Below are positions 1-12,024 of a stretch of 64,000 nucleotides of DNA, piece by piece (position 1 is the first letter of the stretch; every line of letters starts with the position of its first letter). The notes under the pieces are model-generated. The model was not told the origin of the DNA, searched no databases, and was given only the letters and a program-made list of their open reading frames with translations. The stretch is from Echinarachnius parma. Its lineage: Eukaryota > Echinodermata > Echinoidea > Clypeasteroida > Echinarachniidae. The position numbers and the translations under genes were made by a program. The stretch is from the NCBI GenBank assembly GCA_037951105.1, contig JBAMJV010002915.1, positions 118,501 through 182,500 of the forward strand, in the 5' to 3' direction.

Positions 1-70
1 AGTAGCAGTCACATATTCTCCGGGCCCCGTACGATGACCTTTGTCTTGAAATAAAACATAAATCGCACGG

Positions 71-700
71 CCCCCGTGAACACAAACTAAGTGCCCGTAC
101 GGGTGCCTTACGGTACTCTTACGGTGACTCCACGGTACCCGTACGATTTGAGTGGCCAAATATTCAGTCTCAAAATTGTACAATATTCGAAAAAGGGCTA
201 CGGTGTCCATGCTGTGCCTGTGCGATGCCCTTGCAGCTGCAGTGCCCGTGCGATGCTCTCTAGGACGTGTTTACGGGCTTACGGCAAGTAAAAAATCGTA
301 AGATGCATTTTTTGGTTTAACTCCGCTTTAAACAAATTTTTGACATCGTAGGGCGAGGAAAAATGCAGCGGCGACCGCCGCAAGATTCCCGCAAAGATTT
401 TAGCTAAAATTGGTATTGTACGGGTGCCGTAGCCCAAATAGGAGCATTTGTGACCTAATCATTACCGGAGTAAACAAAAAATGCATCGTACGATTTTGTA
501 CTTGCCGTAAGCCCGTAGACACTTCGTAGAGAGCACTGCACGTCGGGCACCACAAGGGCACTGCACGTGCCCAGCACGGACACCGTAACATCTTCCCGAA
601 TATCGTACGATTTTGCGACTGATATTGGGGCCACTCAAATCGCATGACATCGTAAGAGTATCTTGCGATGCCCGTACGGGTCCCATAAGGCGTCCGTGCG
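71..700. repeat. CGTACG-rich inverted repeat
   Basis: Two arms of roughly 230 bp (about 95-330 and 455-690) are imperfect reverse complements separated by about 130 bp. Both arms carry many CGTACG/CCGTACGG words, the arrangement 'cgatttgagtggcc' and a common 'gggcttacggcaagta' end. Open frames in the two arms give related peptides only because the arms are homologous; nothing looks coding. Probably a foldback or TIR-type element, superfamily unknown. Confidence 0.6.
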
Positions 701-944
701 AGCCGTCAGATTGAAAGTACAGAAGCCGTGCGATTTCATTTTGCTTGAACACCCCAAATCATCGTACGGTCCCAGGCAAATATGTGACCGCTACACAAAG
801 ATATCGCAGACATCGCACGATATCCCAACTCCACGAAATCGTAGAAAATCCGCCGTAGGTAAAACAAATCGTACGGCGCCCAGAGTATTTGTGACCTAGG
901 CATAAATGGATGTCATGACCGAGTTATGAACAAAAATGCAATGT

Positions 945-1435
945 GATACATGTATTCACAAACTCATTGCACTGTTTCTTTTTTACACAGTTTTGATTGT
1001 ACGTTGAATAATGTAAAATCTAAACACTCCAATCATTCTTGTTAACGTAAGAGAAATTCGGAAAAATCAAAACCTTTTCTATGCTTGTAATGGTAATACG
1101 AATACAACTAGGTACTATATAATAACTGCATTGTAATTGCGTGCACTACCAGTAGAACATCTATTTCGGTTTTCCAAATTTCTCTTTTGTATGAAGATAT
1201 GTATGATAGAAATATTCGGGTTATAATTATAATTGTGTACACATTAAGTGCAGTGAGTGAGCAAATACCATTTTGCATTGATGCGCATTAATCGGTCATA
1301 ATGGCTTGCATTTACCATGACCTTTCCATACATCACTCATTGGACATATCAGATCACAGAAATAGATATTTTCTCTTAACTAATCATCAGATTGTGCACT
1401 TGTCAACGAAGTCACTTTATCTATTTAATAGCCAA
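945..1435. repeat. Family B repeat, two copies in inverted orientation
   Basis: About 945-1140 is a minus-strand fragment and about 1150-1435 a plus-strand fragment of the dispersed family B. Landmarks are 'agtgcaatgagtta', 'actcagtggacatatcagatcacag' type text and 'cacatgtcaacaaagtta'. Better copies lie at 14886-15265, 19785-20195 and 50325-50682. No coding potential was seen. Confidence 0.5.
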
Positions 1436-1696
1436 TTAATAGAATATCTCTTATCCAAGTCACATGGTTATGAGTATGACCAATGCATTTTCTATTATCC
1501 GACGTCACAAAGAACATTAAATGTGATGTTGAATATAAGTTTTTTAAAATACAAGTAAATCACATTTAACCAAAACAATATTATTGACAATGCACACTCC
1601 CGCAATATAACCAAACAAATATCATCCAGGAGACAAATACAACTCAAATAACATTATAACAGGGGACCTAACATATCAATTATTCCAGTTGGTGGT

Positions 1697-2226
1697 CTTA
1701 AAGGGGTAGTACAGTATAGGTAAGGCTGAACCTTAGTAACTAAAACCTGCATAATAACATTACAAACTAATAGTTATAACTCCACCATGATCGAAAGATA
1801 TAACAAATTATAAACTACTTAGTAAAAAGCCTATTATCATTCAAAAAGAGCCATTTAAACACAAGAGGGCGCTTTTTCTTTAAAAAAATGATTGGTTTCA
1901 ACAATTTTTTCATACAAAATTATGCATGTGATGTTTTGTTGAATGATTAGATAGAGAGATCATCAACAAATATTTAAAAACCTCTTTTGAACATTTTTGA
2001 ACAAAGTGTAGGCATTTGTTTAAGTTTCTTTTAAACCATCGGATAAATCTGGGGCCCAGATTTATTCCGATCCGAAAAAATGTATTGATATTTCAGCCGT
2101 TTCTAAACCGGTTTTGATCAAATTAAGTTTATGCGGTCATTAAAATTGTATGCTCTTTCAAATTTGACACTCAGTTTTTCGTTATCTCACAAAAAAGATA
2201 TTTCGTGCAGCGCCAAAAACTGAAGT
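1697..2226 (+). repeat. Family A TTAA element, full-length but diverged
   Basis: Begins at 'aaaggggtagtacagta' and ends near 'cgtgcagcgcc..aaaactgaa'. It shares the ordered landmarks of the family: 'ctccaccatg', 'cacaagagggcgct', 'gatagagagatcatcaac', 'ggggcccagatttatt', 'tttcagccgtttc' and 'gtatgctctttcaaat'. The 3' TIR is degraded. Compare the well-preserved copy at 37590-38122. Confidence 0.7.
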
Positions 2227-2244
2227 ACATGTTGAATGTTTTGC

Positions 2245-2755
2245 CTTTAATATTATCAATCTTATTTTTTTTTATAATTCTCCTTCTTCTTCTTCTTCTC
2301 CTTTTTTCTTCTTCTTCTTCGTCTTATCCGTCATCGTCTTCTTATTATTTTGTTTCTTCTTCTTCTTCTTCTTTTTTATTCCTCTTCTTCCTCATCTTCT
2401 TCTTCTTCCTTTCTTCTTCTTCTCCTTCTCCATTTCTTATTCTACTTCATCTTCTTTTTCTTCTTCGTCTTCATCTTGTTCTTATTTTCTTCTCCTTCTT
2501 CTACTTCTTCATTTGTTGTCTTCTTTTTTTGTTTTTGTTTTCTTCTACTTATTTTTGTTGGTGTTGTTGTTGGTCTTCTTCTTCTTTTTCTTTCTTCTTG
2601 TTCTTCTTCTTGTTCTTCTTCTTCTTCTCTTCCATTTCTTCTTCTGCTTCTTCTTTATATGGTCTTCATATTATTCTATCTCTTTATCGTCGTCATATTC
2701 TTCATACTATTTGTCTTCTTCTTATTTTGCTTTCCTCTTCGTTCGAAAGTACCAA
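2245..2755 (+). repeat. CT-rich (TTC)n microsatellite
   Basis: A long polypyrimidine tract of TTC/TTCTTC units on the + strand, interrupted by G-containing variants in the middle. Three overlapping open frames through it give Ser/Phe/Leu-only peptides, as expected from the repeat and not from a gene. It follows the family A copy directly. Confidence 0.9.
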
Positions 2756-2759
2756 ATAA

Positions 2760-3842
2760 TAGTGTTATGCAAATAGTTATTAAACGGTAAATATCGTCAT
2801 GAAAACAATGCAGAGGTGAAGATTTTAACATTATTAAGACCAGGAATAAACATAGATGTATGAACATTAATTGTGATTATTGAATAATGACATGCATCCA
2901 TGAATATAATGGTGGCATTTATATAAACCATATAATCAGCACATACAAACTGTTCAAATATTAAACTACTAGGTCAATTTGAAGAATTATATTTGTTAGC
3001 ATAGAGAACAGGGACACATGTGGTAAGACATTTAGATTTTAAGAAACATTCTTACCATATTAATGTGCGACTTTAAAGCATTCACAGTGCGCAGTAAACA
3101 GATGATGGTTGTCGTGGACGTCTCACCAACTTGTTCTTAAAGCGAGCTGCAATGATCCACTTGATTGGCCTTCCGGAGCTTCACCAAGGTTCTGGGGGCT
3201 ATTGTTTACAATTGCATTATATATATACAACGACAAATCCGGAAGTCGGTATCATTAGTAATGATACGTTTTCTTGTTTTATGTCCAGTAGGTATAATAC
3301 TGTTTTTCCCTAATGTGACCACGTGACGACGCAAACCAATGAAAAGGCGTATTTTAATAATCGATCATTATTGTACGAATTTGTCAAAATCTATAGTGTC
3401 TATGTTCGCCTTTGCTCTACATTAGTGTCTCCATTCAACCTATTAATCTATATGAACTCAGAAAGGTTCGGAATAACAACCAAATATACCCCACTGCAGT
3501 TAGTTATAATACGTACACGTGCGCTTTAACAAACGCGTCAGAACCTTATAGCACACTGTGCGGTAATGTTGGCAAAATATAACAAATTTATCTAAAATGA
3601 CAACATATGAAAATAATACATCAATATAGAGCAAGGGCCTTACATACGAATAATATCTTGGGAATAAGTCCAATATGTATCTTTCTTAGATCCTAGTACA
3701 ACATCCAAATAAAACAATTATTTCACATAATTATGTTCATTTGTTAAATTTTGAAATATATAGTTGTTATCACCGTATATGCAAGTCGAATGTAATGAGC
3801 AACGTTTGTAAATGTTTTTGATATGAAGCAATACAAACAAAA
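2760..3842. other. No gene recognised
   Basis: Unique-looking AT-rich sequence. Short open frames at 3131-3313 and 3323-3529 have no recognisable domain or splice context. No repeat family was identified. Confidence 0.4.
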
Positions 3843-3844
3843 TA

Positions 3845-4655
3845 CAGTCAAACCTGTCTATAGCGACCACTCAAGGGACCGGCGAAAAGTGGTCGCTATA
3901 GACAGGTGGTCGCATTAGACAAGTTGGCAGCCATTTTGCATTTTCTGGTCGCATATAACCATGCCTATATGCACATGTGTAGTTTATTGGCATCAGTGCA
4001 CGCACGTGTTTGTAGTTTAATTAAGTATTTATTGCATGCATAACTACAACAAAAAATTTAATTATATATGAATTGGCATCACATTTTGAATGATATTAAA
4101 TGGTTTTATTATCTTTAAACTACGTGAAATTGAAATTGCAAAATGTGTCAATGTGTCATGTATTTATTTACTCGTCAATATACTTGAGAGAACCAGCTGC
4201 ACTTTTAAATGCTCTTGTGTAGTTTTCCATATAATTCTGAAATCAAGATGCATCGTTTGGTTAACAAGAGCACGGATTATCATTGAAAAGAATTAGGAAC
4301 ACGGGGAAACATCCCGCCTCGGCTATCAAAATACTTTTTAGATGTCAAATTCGGTTGTGATGTTGAGTGAAGTGTCTTTGTTTGACGCAGTTCAGTATTA
4401 GCATCAGGTACTAAAGTGAAGGGCACAAATAATCTTTGTTTTTGAATCTGAAGCACCTGCTGTCGGTTAAGCCTTTTTAATTAATATTGTTTTATGCATT
4501 AACCTGCTCAGAACTGGAGCCTTGAGCGACTTTGTGCCTTGGTCGCTCAAGCGCTATTTTTTGGTCGCTATACACAGGTTTAAACGTGCGTCGGGACCCA
4601 AATGGGGTAGTCGCTGGTCGCGTTAGGCAGGTGGTCGCATTAGCAGGTTTGACTG
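3845..4655. mobile_element. TIR element with TA target duplication (pogo/Tc1-mariner-like, non-autonomous)
   Basis: The termini CAGTCAAACCTG (left) and CAGGTTTGACTG (right) are perfect inverted repeats flanked by TA at 3843-3844 and 4656-4657. Both ends continue with 'gcgaccac'/'ggtcgct' subterminal repeats ('tggtcgctata', 'gtggtcgcatta'). The length is 811 bp with no transposase frame. CAG-starting TIRs with a TA duplication are typical of Tc1/mariner-pogo elements; the family assignment is inference. Confidence 0.75.
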
Positions 4656-4877
4656 TATAAGAAAACAAACTTCAGTTGTTCACTAAGAGAAACTCTAAAA
4701 CAAACCACAAACATCCTCGTTCACTAATGGTTACCGTTTATATTCATCAGTAAATTGAGGTTCATACGGGTTGGACAATAGTCAATCAAATAATGATTAC
4801 AACAAATATGTCGAGTAACATTATTATGTCGAATATCACAATTTACATAAAAATGTCATAAACACAAACATAAATTA

Positions 4878-5318
4878 AAGGGATAGTTGAATTTTGGTAG
4901 AGAGGGCGCTACACAAAATAATTTTTTGTGAGATAATGAAAAATCGAGTGTCGAATTTAATAGAGCATGCAATTTTAATGGCAGAAAAAACTCTATTTGA
5001 TCAAAATCGATTCAGAAACGGCTGAAATATCCATAAACATAACCATTTGTAATAAATGTGGGGCCCCACAAGGATTCGATAATTTTGAACCAGCCGTTAA
5101 AATTTGTTTTAAAATGCTTCCTCTTTTCAAAAAATTTCAAAGAGGTTTTTAGATAGTTGTTGATTATCTCTAATCACTATTTCAACAAAAAATCACCATG
5201 ATCACGTGCACAATATTTTATTTGAAATGGTTTAAACAATTGCGTTTATTAGAGGCGCCCTCTTTAGTTTAAACAGCACTTTTTGAATGATAACAGGCTT
5301 TATACTTGGTCGTTTGTA
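4878..5318 (-). repeat. Family A element, minus-strand copy
   Basis: Reverse complement of family A: 'agggatagttgaattttggt', 'gagggcgct', 'cagaaacggctgaaata', 'ggggccccac', 'gataacaggcttta' appear in inverted order. The distal end runs into a GT microsatellite, so the second TIR is not visible. Confidence 0.65.
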
Positions 5319-5432
5319 ATTTGTGTGCATGTAGGTGTGCATGTGTGCAAATGTATGTGTGTATGTGAGTGTGTGCGTGTGTTTTTGTGCGTGTGAGTTT
5401 GTTTTCGAGTGTATACATGTGTATGTTACCCC
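5318..5432 (+). repeat. GT/GTGCAT microsatellite
   Basis: An imperfect (TG)n/(TGCATGTG)n tract within the distal end of the family A copy. The His/Thr-rich minus-strand frame across it is a repeat artefact. Confidence 0.8.
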
Positions 5433-5639
5433 CTGAATGATTAATGTTACAATTAACAATTACATGAAGACGATATAAAACAGAAAATTACAGAGTAAAT
5501 ACATGGGACGAATTTAAATAGAGTTTTAATGAAATTGATTGCTAATTGACGAAATTGCTTTCGCTTTTATGTGTTCAGCAACTGTGACCAACGCATTTGA
5601 TTTGCAATTGACGAAAATGTGTGACTAATGACTAAATTG

Positions 5640-6300
5640 TGTGGGCTTTTTGTTAAATTGATCGACGAAAGACGAAATTGAAGTTAGGATTTCCGCTCTG
5701 GTGGTTCCTCGGGACGAATTTGAATGACAAATTAATGAAATTGAATGACAAAAGTGTTAAAAATGGATGGGAAAACCTATACAAAAGAAAGAAAAACAAA
5801 CTATAATTTTTGTATTGGCGTAGCCAAAGGAGGGAAGGGGGGGGGGGGCATGCGTAATAGAGGAGGCTCTGTAGTAAATAAAGAGAAAACAGAAATATAA
5901 TTTCAGATTTGCGTAGCCACATGGGGAAGAGGATAGGGGGGGGGGGCTTGCTTAATAAAACAATATATATATAATTTTTGATTGGCGTAGCCAAGAGAGG
6001 GAATGGGGGGGGGGGGGGGTTTCTTCATAAATTAAAATAAAGAAACAATATAATTTCTGATTGGCGTAGCCACGGAGGGAAGGGAGGGTTTGCTTACTAC
6101 ATGCTCTGTATTAAAAATAGAAAAAACAAAACTATGATTTAAGTCAGACGTATCATAGTTGTAAAGTGGCAAAGTAAGGTTAAGGGAAAATAAGGGGGTT
6201 AAATTAGTGGTTATTTAGGTTGTATAGGGTGGGGAAGGGGGGTATTGACTCCCTTATCGTAAAGTGGTATAGTGGGTGATATTTAGGGGGTGAATTGAGT
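5640..6300. repeat. Left arm of a large inverted G/C-run repeat pair
   Basis: Three to four units of about 85-100 bp, each containing 'ttggcgtagcca' followed by a poly-G run and an 'aataaagaaaaca' stretch, then 'tatgatttaagtcagacgtatcatagttg' type text and 'ggtattgactcccttatcgtaaagtgg'. The reverse complement of all these landmarks recurs at 9075-9930, so this is one arm of an inverted pair about 4.3 kb across. Confidence 0.75.
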
Positions 6301-6936
6301 TTGTTATTCTGAGGGTGTATTTCTGAATTCTATTTCTGACAAAACCGGTATTCTGACTGTCAAAAGTGTCTATTCTGAAAACGTTCTTAAAGTGATACCT
6401 GTAAAGTGTCAGATATTGCACAAAATGACATTTGAGACTTCAATCCTATATCAATATCATTGTAAACTACAATTGAAAGATTTGTGAAAGTTTGAAAGAA
6501 AACGAACACTGTTTACATAGTGAACAAAATTAATATTGAGTTCATATTTTATCACCGAATACTGATGGTCTGCCATACATTTGTCGCAGTAATGAATGAT
6601 CCGTTTGAGATATTCGCACCCGTGTATGTTTACACACGTAGTACAGAATGCATGGAATTTGCACTCGCTCGGCTCAAAGTTCAATCTCGGAATGTTCTCA
6701 CGCGTGCTGCATGCGGACGTTCTCAGCTAGGACAATTGTACTTTTTATCAAAAGCGTTAATCAACGTGATTGAAATAAAAGATTTAAATGATAATTATCT
6801 TCATACTAAAGGGACATTTGAAAAAATCAAACCCTATTTTATTCTTCTTTTACCATTAGCTATTACAACACGGTAGAAGAGAAACGAGGAAGCTCCAAGT
6901 AATTTTCGTGGATTTGGACACTTTACAGGTATGACT
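6300..6936. other. No gene recognised between repeats
   Basis: A 118-codon frame at 6520-6876 has no recognisable motif, initiation context or splice signal. Treated as non-coding DNA inside the large inverted element. Confidence 0.35.
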
Positions 6937-6940
6937 TTAA

Positions 6941-7553
6941 AGGGACAGGCCTTTTTTTTACAAAACGTCTGAACAGTTTCCAGTTGACGGATGGGGATGA
7001 ATGTAACACACAGAAACAAAATCGAACAGCCCTGTAATTTGTATTCTACGAATGAAAAACGAATGCGTCCCTCCACCAACCTATATATCGGTCAATAAAA
7101 GAGTTTAACTGATTAGCATAACATTACAACAATATTGTACTTATTCTTGTAAAGGTATTGTGAAGCCGACATTGGTAAAGGTATGTCACGGAAAAGATCT
7201 CAAAAATGAAGAATATATAATTACATGTAGTCAGTTTAAGCGAGGTTTGGTTATTTTGTTTAGTATTCGCTTATGCCGATGTTTGATCTGTGCGCGGGTC
7301 ACGTAGCTAGCGCGGGTCACGTACGGGGTCACGCACTCCATGGAATCTGTGTGCGAACTTTCCCACCGGGTGAATACACGTATAATGCACAATTAAACGT
7401 TGGATGTCGTTTTATTAGTTTGATGTCTATAACTCCACGAAAAAAGAGATTTCAAGCCCTAATTTGTTCAGGCATGCTGTTAAAAGACATTTTCATACAA
7501 GGTAATAACCTCGCAACTTTTGAAATTTGGCTTGCAAAAGAGGGCCTGTCCCT
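6941..7553. mobile_element. TTAA-flanked TIR element (non-autonomous)
   Basis: Left end AGGGACAGGCC (from 6941) and right end GGCCTGTCCCT (to 7553) are inverted repeats, each abutting TTAA (6937-6940 and 7554-7557). TTAA duplications are diagnostic of piggyBac and Kolobok-type transposases (established knowledge). No transposase is present. The element sits inside the larger inverted pair. Confidence 0.75.
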
Positions 7554-7787
7554 TTAAGAGCCAATATATCGTTGTAAAGTTGTATAGTAAGGTGGTGAAT
7601 TGAGTTGGTTAGTTGGGTTGTTGGTGTTATCGTAAAATGGTAGAGTAAGGAATGATGGGGTAATTAAGGGGGGGGGGGGGAGAGTATTAACTCCCTTATC
7701 GTTGCAGAAGTAGTATTAAGAGTGGGTGATGTTAAAGGGGTCAATTGAGGTGTTTGTTGCTGTTATTGTAAAATAGTAGGGTAAGGA

Positions 7788-8125
7788 CCCAGCTAGCCAC
7801 CTGACGTTGGGCCGATGTCGGAATTTGGTTGCCGGATGTCGGCATATCGCCGTTGGCTCGAGGTTAAAATGTCCGCCAGCCCAACATCGTCACGACGTCA
7901 TTTTTGTGATATATTGGCATAAGGTCATTTTCCGACAATGGCCCAACATCATGTCATGAGATGATGTTGGGCCATTGTCGGAAAATGACGTTATGCCAAT
8001 ATATCACAAAAATGACGTCGTGACGATGTTGGGCTGGCGGACATTTTAACCTCGAGCCAACGGCGATATGCCGACATCCGGCAACCAAATTCCGACATCG
8101 GCCCAACGTCAGGTGGCTAGCTGGG
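7788..8125. repeat. Near-perfect 338-bp palindrome
   Basis: Arms 7788-7952 and 7961-8125 are reverse complements over 165 bp with only about one mismatch seen, around an 8-base loop 'gtcatgag'. The arms carry repeats of the type 'gccgatgtcgg' and 'cccaacatcgtc'. The ends are CCCAGCTAGCCAC and GTGGCTAGCTGGG. Probably a foldback or MITE-type element. Confidence 0.9.
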
Positions 8126-8157
8126 GAGATGGGTTTTTTTAAGGGGGGTGGGGGTGA

Positions 8158-8320
8158 TTACCACCACTCAGAAGCCTGGGAGCTCCGTCCTTCTTTTGGG
8201 GAGCCCCCTCCGAGCATAACAGAAGACCGGGAGCTCTGCTCATCTATTTGGAGCTCCTCCGAGGGTACCATAAGCATGGGGAGCCCCCTCCGAGCATGAA
8301 TGAAGCCTGGCAAATTCATT
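8158..8320. repeat. Short GGGAGCYCC repeats
   Basis: 'gaagcctgggagctc' and 'ggggagccccctccgagcat' words recur three to four times, giving a small GC-rich degenerate tandem array. It continues the inverted G/C-run element; no gene is evident. Confidence 0.5.
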
Positions 8321-8599
8321 TCACATGTCGGCAAAACCATGTCATATGAAAATAATATTACTTTCAAAATATTTACTTTTAAAATTTGTCGGACTTAACC
8401 TTCAAAACATGTCATTGTCGGACATAAAAGTGGTGGAAACATCTTTCCTTTTTGATGTGTGCTTACAAGGTGAAAATGGAAATAAACTATTTAGGCTAAC
8501 GACTTTTATCATGATTTTTTTTTCGCGAATGATTGTAATATGTACCAACATACGGCAACATGATATGATAAAGCGGCCTTATAGCAGAGCTGCAGTTGA

Positions 8600-9930
8600 G
8601 AAAAGGGGGGGTGGGGTGCACGTGCAACCCGAATAATTTGGCCCCCAAAATATAATAAACAGGGGGAAAGTTAGCTACCCCCCCCCCCCCCCCCCCCATC
8701 ATTCCCTTACTATATTATTTGACAACAACACCCACATCATGAATAACCTACTCAATTACATTTTATATTTCGATTTACATTTGATTTGGTCTTTAAAAAT
8801 ACACATGTTATAAAGAAATTATGGTAATAATGGTAATTGGCAATAGGAGGCAATAATAACAATAATGAACTTCATTACAATTATAACAATTTCTATTTAA
8901 ACATTAAAAAACATTTACTGGTAGGCATGATCATGCCTTGCATGCCTATACAACACCAAACAATTATAGCTATTTGGTTGCATATGGTCACTGGGCTAAT
9001 GAACATTATACAATACTGCAAATATCATTATGTAATTAAATTCTTCCCAAAAGCAGTTGACTACTAGACTAACTGCAGATGACTAGATTAATCCCCTTAA
9101 TTTCCCTTAACCTTACTATGCCACTTAACAACGATAAGGGAGTCAATACCCCTCCTCCCCCCCCCCACCCCCTACAACCTGAATAACCAACTAAATTAAC
9201 CCCCTTAATTTCCCTTAACCTTACTATGCCACTTTACAACTAGGATACGTCTGACTTAAATCATAGTTTTGTTTTTTCTATGTTTAATACAGAGCCTATA
9301 ATACGCTAGCCCCCCCCCCCCCCCCCCCTCCTCCCCATATCCTCTTCCCCCGTGGCTACGCCAATCAGAAAATATAGTTTGTTTTTCTTTTGTTTGTAAT
9401 AAGCAAGCCCCCCCCCCCCCCCCTTTCTCTTCCCCCGGGAGGGTTTTTCACAAAGCAATATTTTGTCATCATGACAAATTTGTTATAATGACAAATTTGT
9501 ATGGTGGCATTACGGGGACCTTTTGCCCCAAATTTGGCAACATTTTTGCCAACATTTGGCAAAGTTTTGGCAAAATTTTGGCCAAAATGTCTTTATAATG
9601 CCACCATAAAAATTGTGAAACGCCATTCTCAAATTATAGTTTTGTTTTCTCTTTATTTAATATAGAGCCTGTATTAAGCAAGCCCCCCCCCCCCCCCCCC
9701 CCGTTGCTACTCCAATCTGAAATTTTTGTTTTTGTTTTATCTTTATTTAATACAGAGCCTTATTAAGCAGGCCCCCCCCCCCTCCCCCCATCCTCTCATC
9801 CTCTTCCCCCCGTGGCTACGCCACTCTGAAATGATAGTTTTGTTTTCTCTTTATTTAATACAGACCCTGTATTGAGCAAGCCCCCCCCCCCCTTCCTTCC
9901 CGTGGCTACGCCAATCTGAAATTATAGTAT
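8600..9930. repeat. Right arm of the large inverted G/C-run repeat pair
   Basis: From about 9075 to 9930 the sequence repeats 'cgtggctacgccaatctgaaa' followed by an A/T segment ('tttgttttctctttatttaatacagagcctgtatta') and a poly-C run, in units of about 90-100 bp. It is the reverse complement of 5640-6300, including 'gataagggagtcaatacccc'. A poly-G/poly-C segment at 8600-8700 is related. Poly-C lengths are likely unstable or misassembled. Confidence 0.75.
9441..9627. mobile_element. Small TIR element nested in the poly-C array
   Basis: The array is interrupted by a segment with ends 'gtttttcacaa' and 'ttgtgaaacgcc' and inner inverted blocks 'tatggtggcatta'/'taatgccaccata'. It also carries 'ttgtcatcatgacaa' and many TTTGGCAAA-like words. 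A related sequence lies at 59684-59800. Confidence 0.55.
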
Positions 9931-9944
9931 TATAACGAACCCGA

Positions 9945-10345
9945 TTTCATTTTCGGACTAACGAACCTTCGGAATAACGAACCCGATTTCATTTTCGGAC
10001 TAACTAACCTTCGGAATAACGAACCCGATTTCATTTTCGGATTAACGAACCTTCGGAATAACAAATCTTCGGAATAACGAACCTTCGGAATAACGAACCC
10101 GATTTCATTTTCGGATTAACGAAGCTTCGGAATAACAAACCTTCGGAATAACGAACCTTCGGAATAACGAACCTTCGGAATAATGAACCTTCGGAATAAC
10201 GAACCCTATTTCATTTTCGGAATAACGAACCTTCGGAATAATGCAACAAATGTTCGGATTAACGAACCCTATTTCATTTTGGAATAAAGAACCCTCAGGT
10301 ATACGCAATTTGCGTGTTCGGAATAACGAACCTTCGGAATAACGA
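9945..10345. repeat. Minisatellite of GGAATAACGAACC units
   Basis: Tandem units built from 'cttcggaataacgaac' and 'cgatttcattttcgga' in variable order, about 18-45 bp each. A 67-codon minus-strand frame is a repeat artefact. A short related stretch occurs at 57188-57260. Confidence 0.9.
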
Positions 10346-10790
10346 ACCGAATCTGGTTTGCATTGAACTTTATGATAGTTTACGAGGGTTCTTTTTTATT
10401 TTCGGGGACTCTTTTCGGCATATTGTATAAAAAGTACAATACAATATAACGGTAATTTTGTTTCACTGCACAATACACACACATGCCGTAGAGCTTAAGA
10501 ATCCCTGACACTCAAAGTGTAAAGAAGATGAGACTGGTGAACAAATCGCTTCCATACTAGTGCTCTATGTGTCTCTACGTGACTTTCTAAGTCCACACAA
10601 AGAACTGGTGAAACATCTGTGTTATACATACATACTATGTGTTACATACGTAACTTGTTCTTGTTTTCTCTCATTCCGTTCTTGCATTAATGAGATCAAT
10701 ATTAATAATGAATGCCAATATGCGAACGTGATGCCATCATCATAATGACTAAAATGTCGAGGACGATCATATTCCCCAAGAACGATTACG
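10345..10790. other. No gene recognised
   Basis: Unique-looking AT-rich sequence after the minisatellite. Frames at 10560-10745 and on the opposite strand are short and domain-less. Confidence 0.35.
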
Positions 10791-10792
10791 TT

Positions 10793-11006
10793 TGTATCAA
10801 TGTGAATGTGTATATACAATATTATTACAATCGATACTATGTGCGTCACTAGATTAGTACCATCCATTGATCACAATAATTATAATAATGCAATACCTAG
10901 GGTTAGGTGAATGTATCAATGTGAATGACGATTATTACAATCGATATTATTTGCGTCACTAGATTAGTACCATTCATTGAACACAATCTTATAATAATGC
11001 AATACA
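10793..11006 (+). repeat. Two-unit tandem duplication (~115 bp)
   Basis: Units start 'gtatcaatgtgaatg' at 10793 and 10912 and share 'cgtcactagattagtacca' and 'ttataataatgcaata'. The copies differ by substitutions and small indels, so the duplication is not recent. Confidence 0.75.
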
Positions 11007-11214
11007 TATTTCGGAAGTAAACATCATATCTAGGTGTCCCCCAAAACAAATACAGAAATACATTAAACATAATTGCCAGTGGCATGAAGCGCACGTGCCG
11101 TGAAACCTGCCTGTTTAGTGTATATTATCGAAACATGTAAGCATAGAACTTGTACTGAGGTATGTGGCAAGAATACCATGTTTCCCCCTGTTTACCTGAC
11201 AAGCGAAAACCAAA

Positions 11215-11410
11215 ACAAAATGTGTTCTCACTACTAAGTTCACACTGTGGCGATAGTGCCGTCACAGTGTGTTCACGGTGCGTTCACAGTGTGTTCGCAG
11301 TGTGAGTTGGTTTTCACACTTTGAAAACGCTGGATTTTAACAGTGTGGTCCACACTATGGAACACAGTGTGTTCACACTGTGGATAAGTGTGTTCTTTCC
11401 GACAGGGTGG
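11215..11410. repeat. CACAGTGTG-rich element
   Basis: Dense palindromic words (CACACTGTG, CACAGTGTG, ACAGTGTGTTC) at both ends around a short core give many alternative hairpins. Looks like a MITE with iterated subterminal repeats; ends not defined. Confidence 0.6.
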
Positions 11411-12020
11411 TAATGTATCGTTATAAATAATCATTACTAGGTGGGTGGGGTGAGTATTATGATAGTTATTGTTGATTTCATCTGTGTTATTACATTGATT
11501 TAGGGTGTATAATGTATTGTAATTTGTGTTATGCTGATTTGTATTTGATGTATTTTTCTTGCTTTATTTGTTTAACCCGTTCTCGTCGAGATTCTGACAT
11601 TCCCGTAGACTTTGTGCATAACCAACCAGGTTTCCGTATTGTCATGAACGTTTAATATGGACCCCTATGAAAAACAAAATATCATGAATAGGGTGCACCG
11701 CCCAATGTGGAAATAAATACAATGAACACAAATACTTTGTGTGTGCCCAATGTCCCACAATTCGCATTATTTTGTGGCTGATTAGTAAAAAATACGAATG
11801 AATTAGGAGACACATTATATCAATTTCTTACACAGAAGGTGGTTCGAATTCGTAAAACAGCTCCATAAGCGAGGTATACCATTTTGCGAACGCCTTGCGC
11901 AAGGTGCAAAATGCACACTGACTACGTAGTATGCAGAAACCAGCACAGTTAGAAAATGGTCAACCGATATGTATTTTTTTTTTTCGAATAGTGCCCTCTA
12001 AATCCCCACGTCTGACAATC
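11410..12020. other. No gene recognised
   Basis: AT-rich sequence without a recognised repeat family or coding frame. Confidence 0.35.
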
Positions 12021-12024
12021 TTTA

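Noticed and set aside
2205-2790. Three overlapping open frames (up to 184 codons)
   Set aside because: Ser/Phe/Leu-only peptides from a (TTC)n microsatellite.
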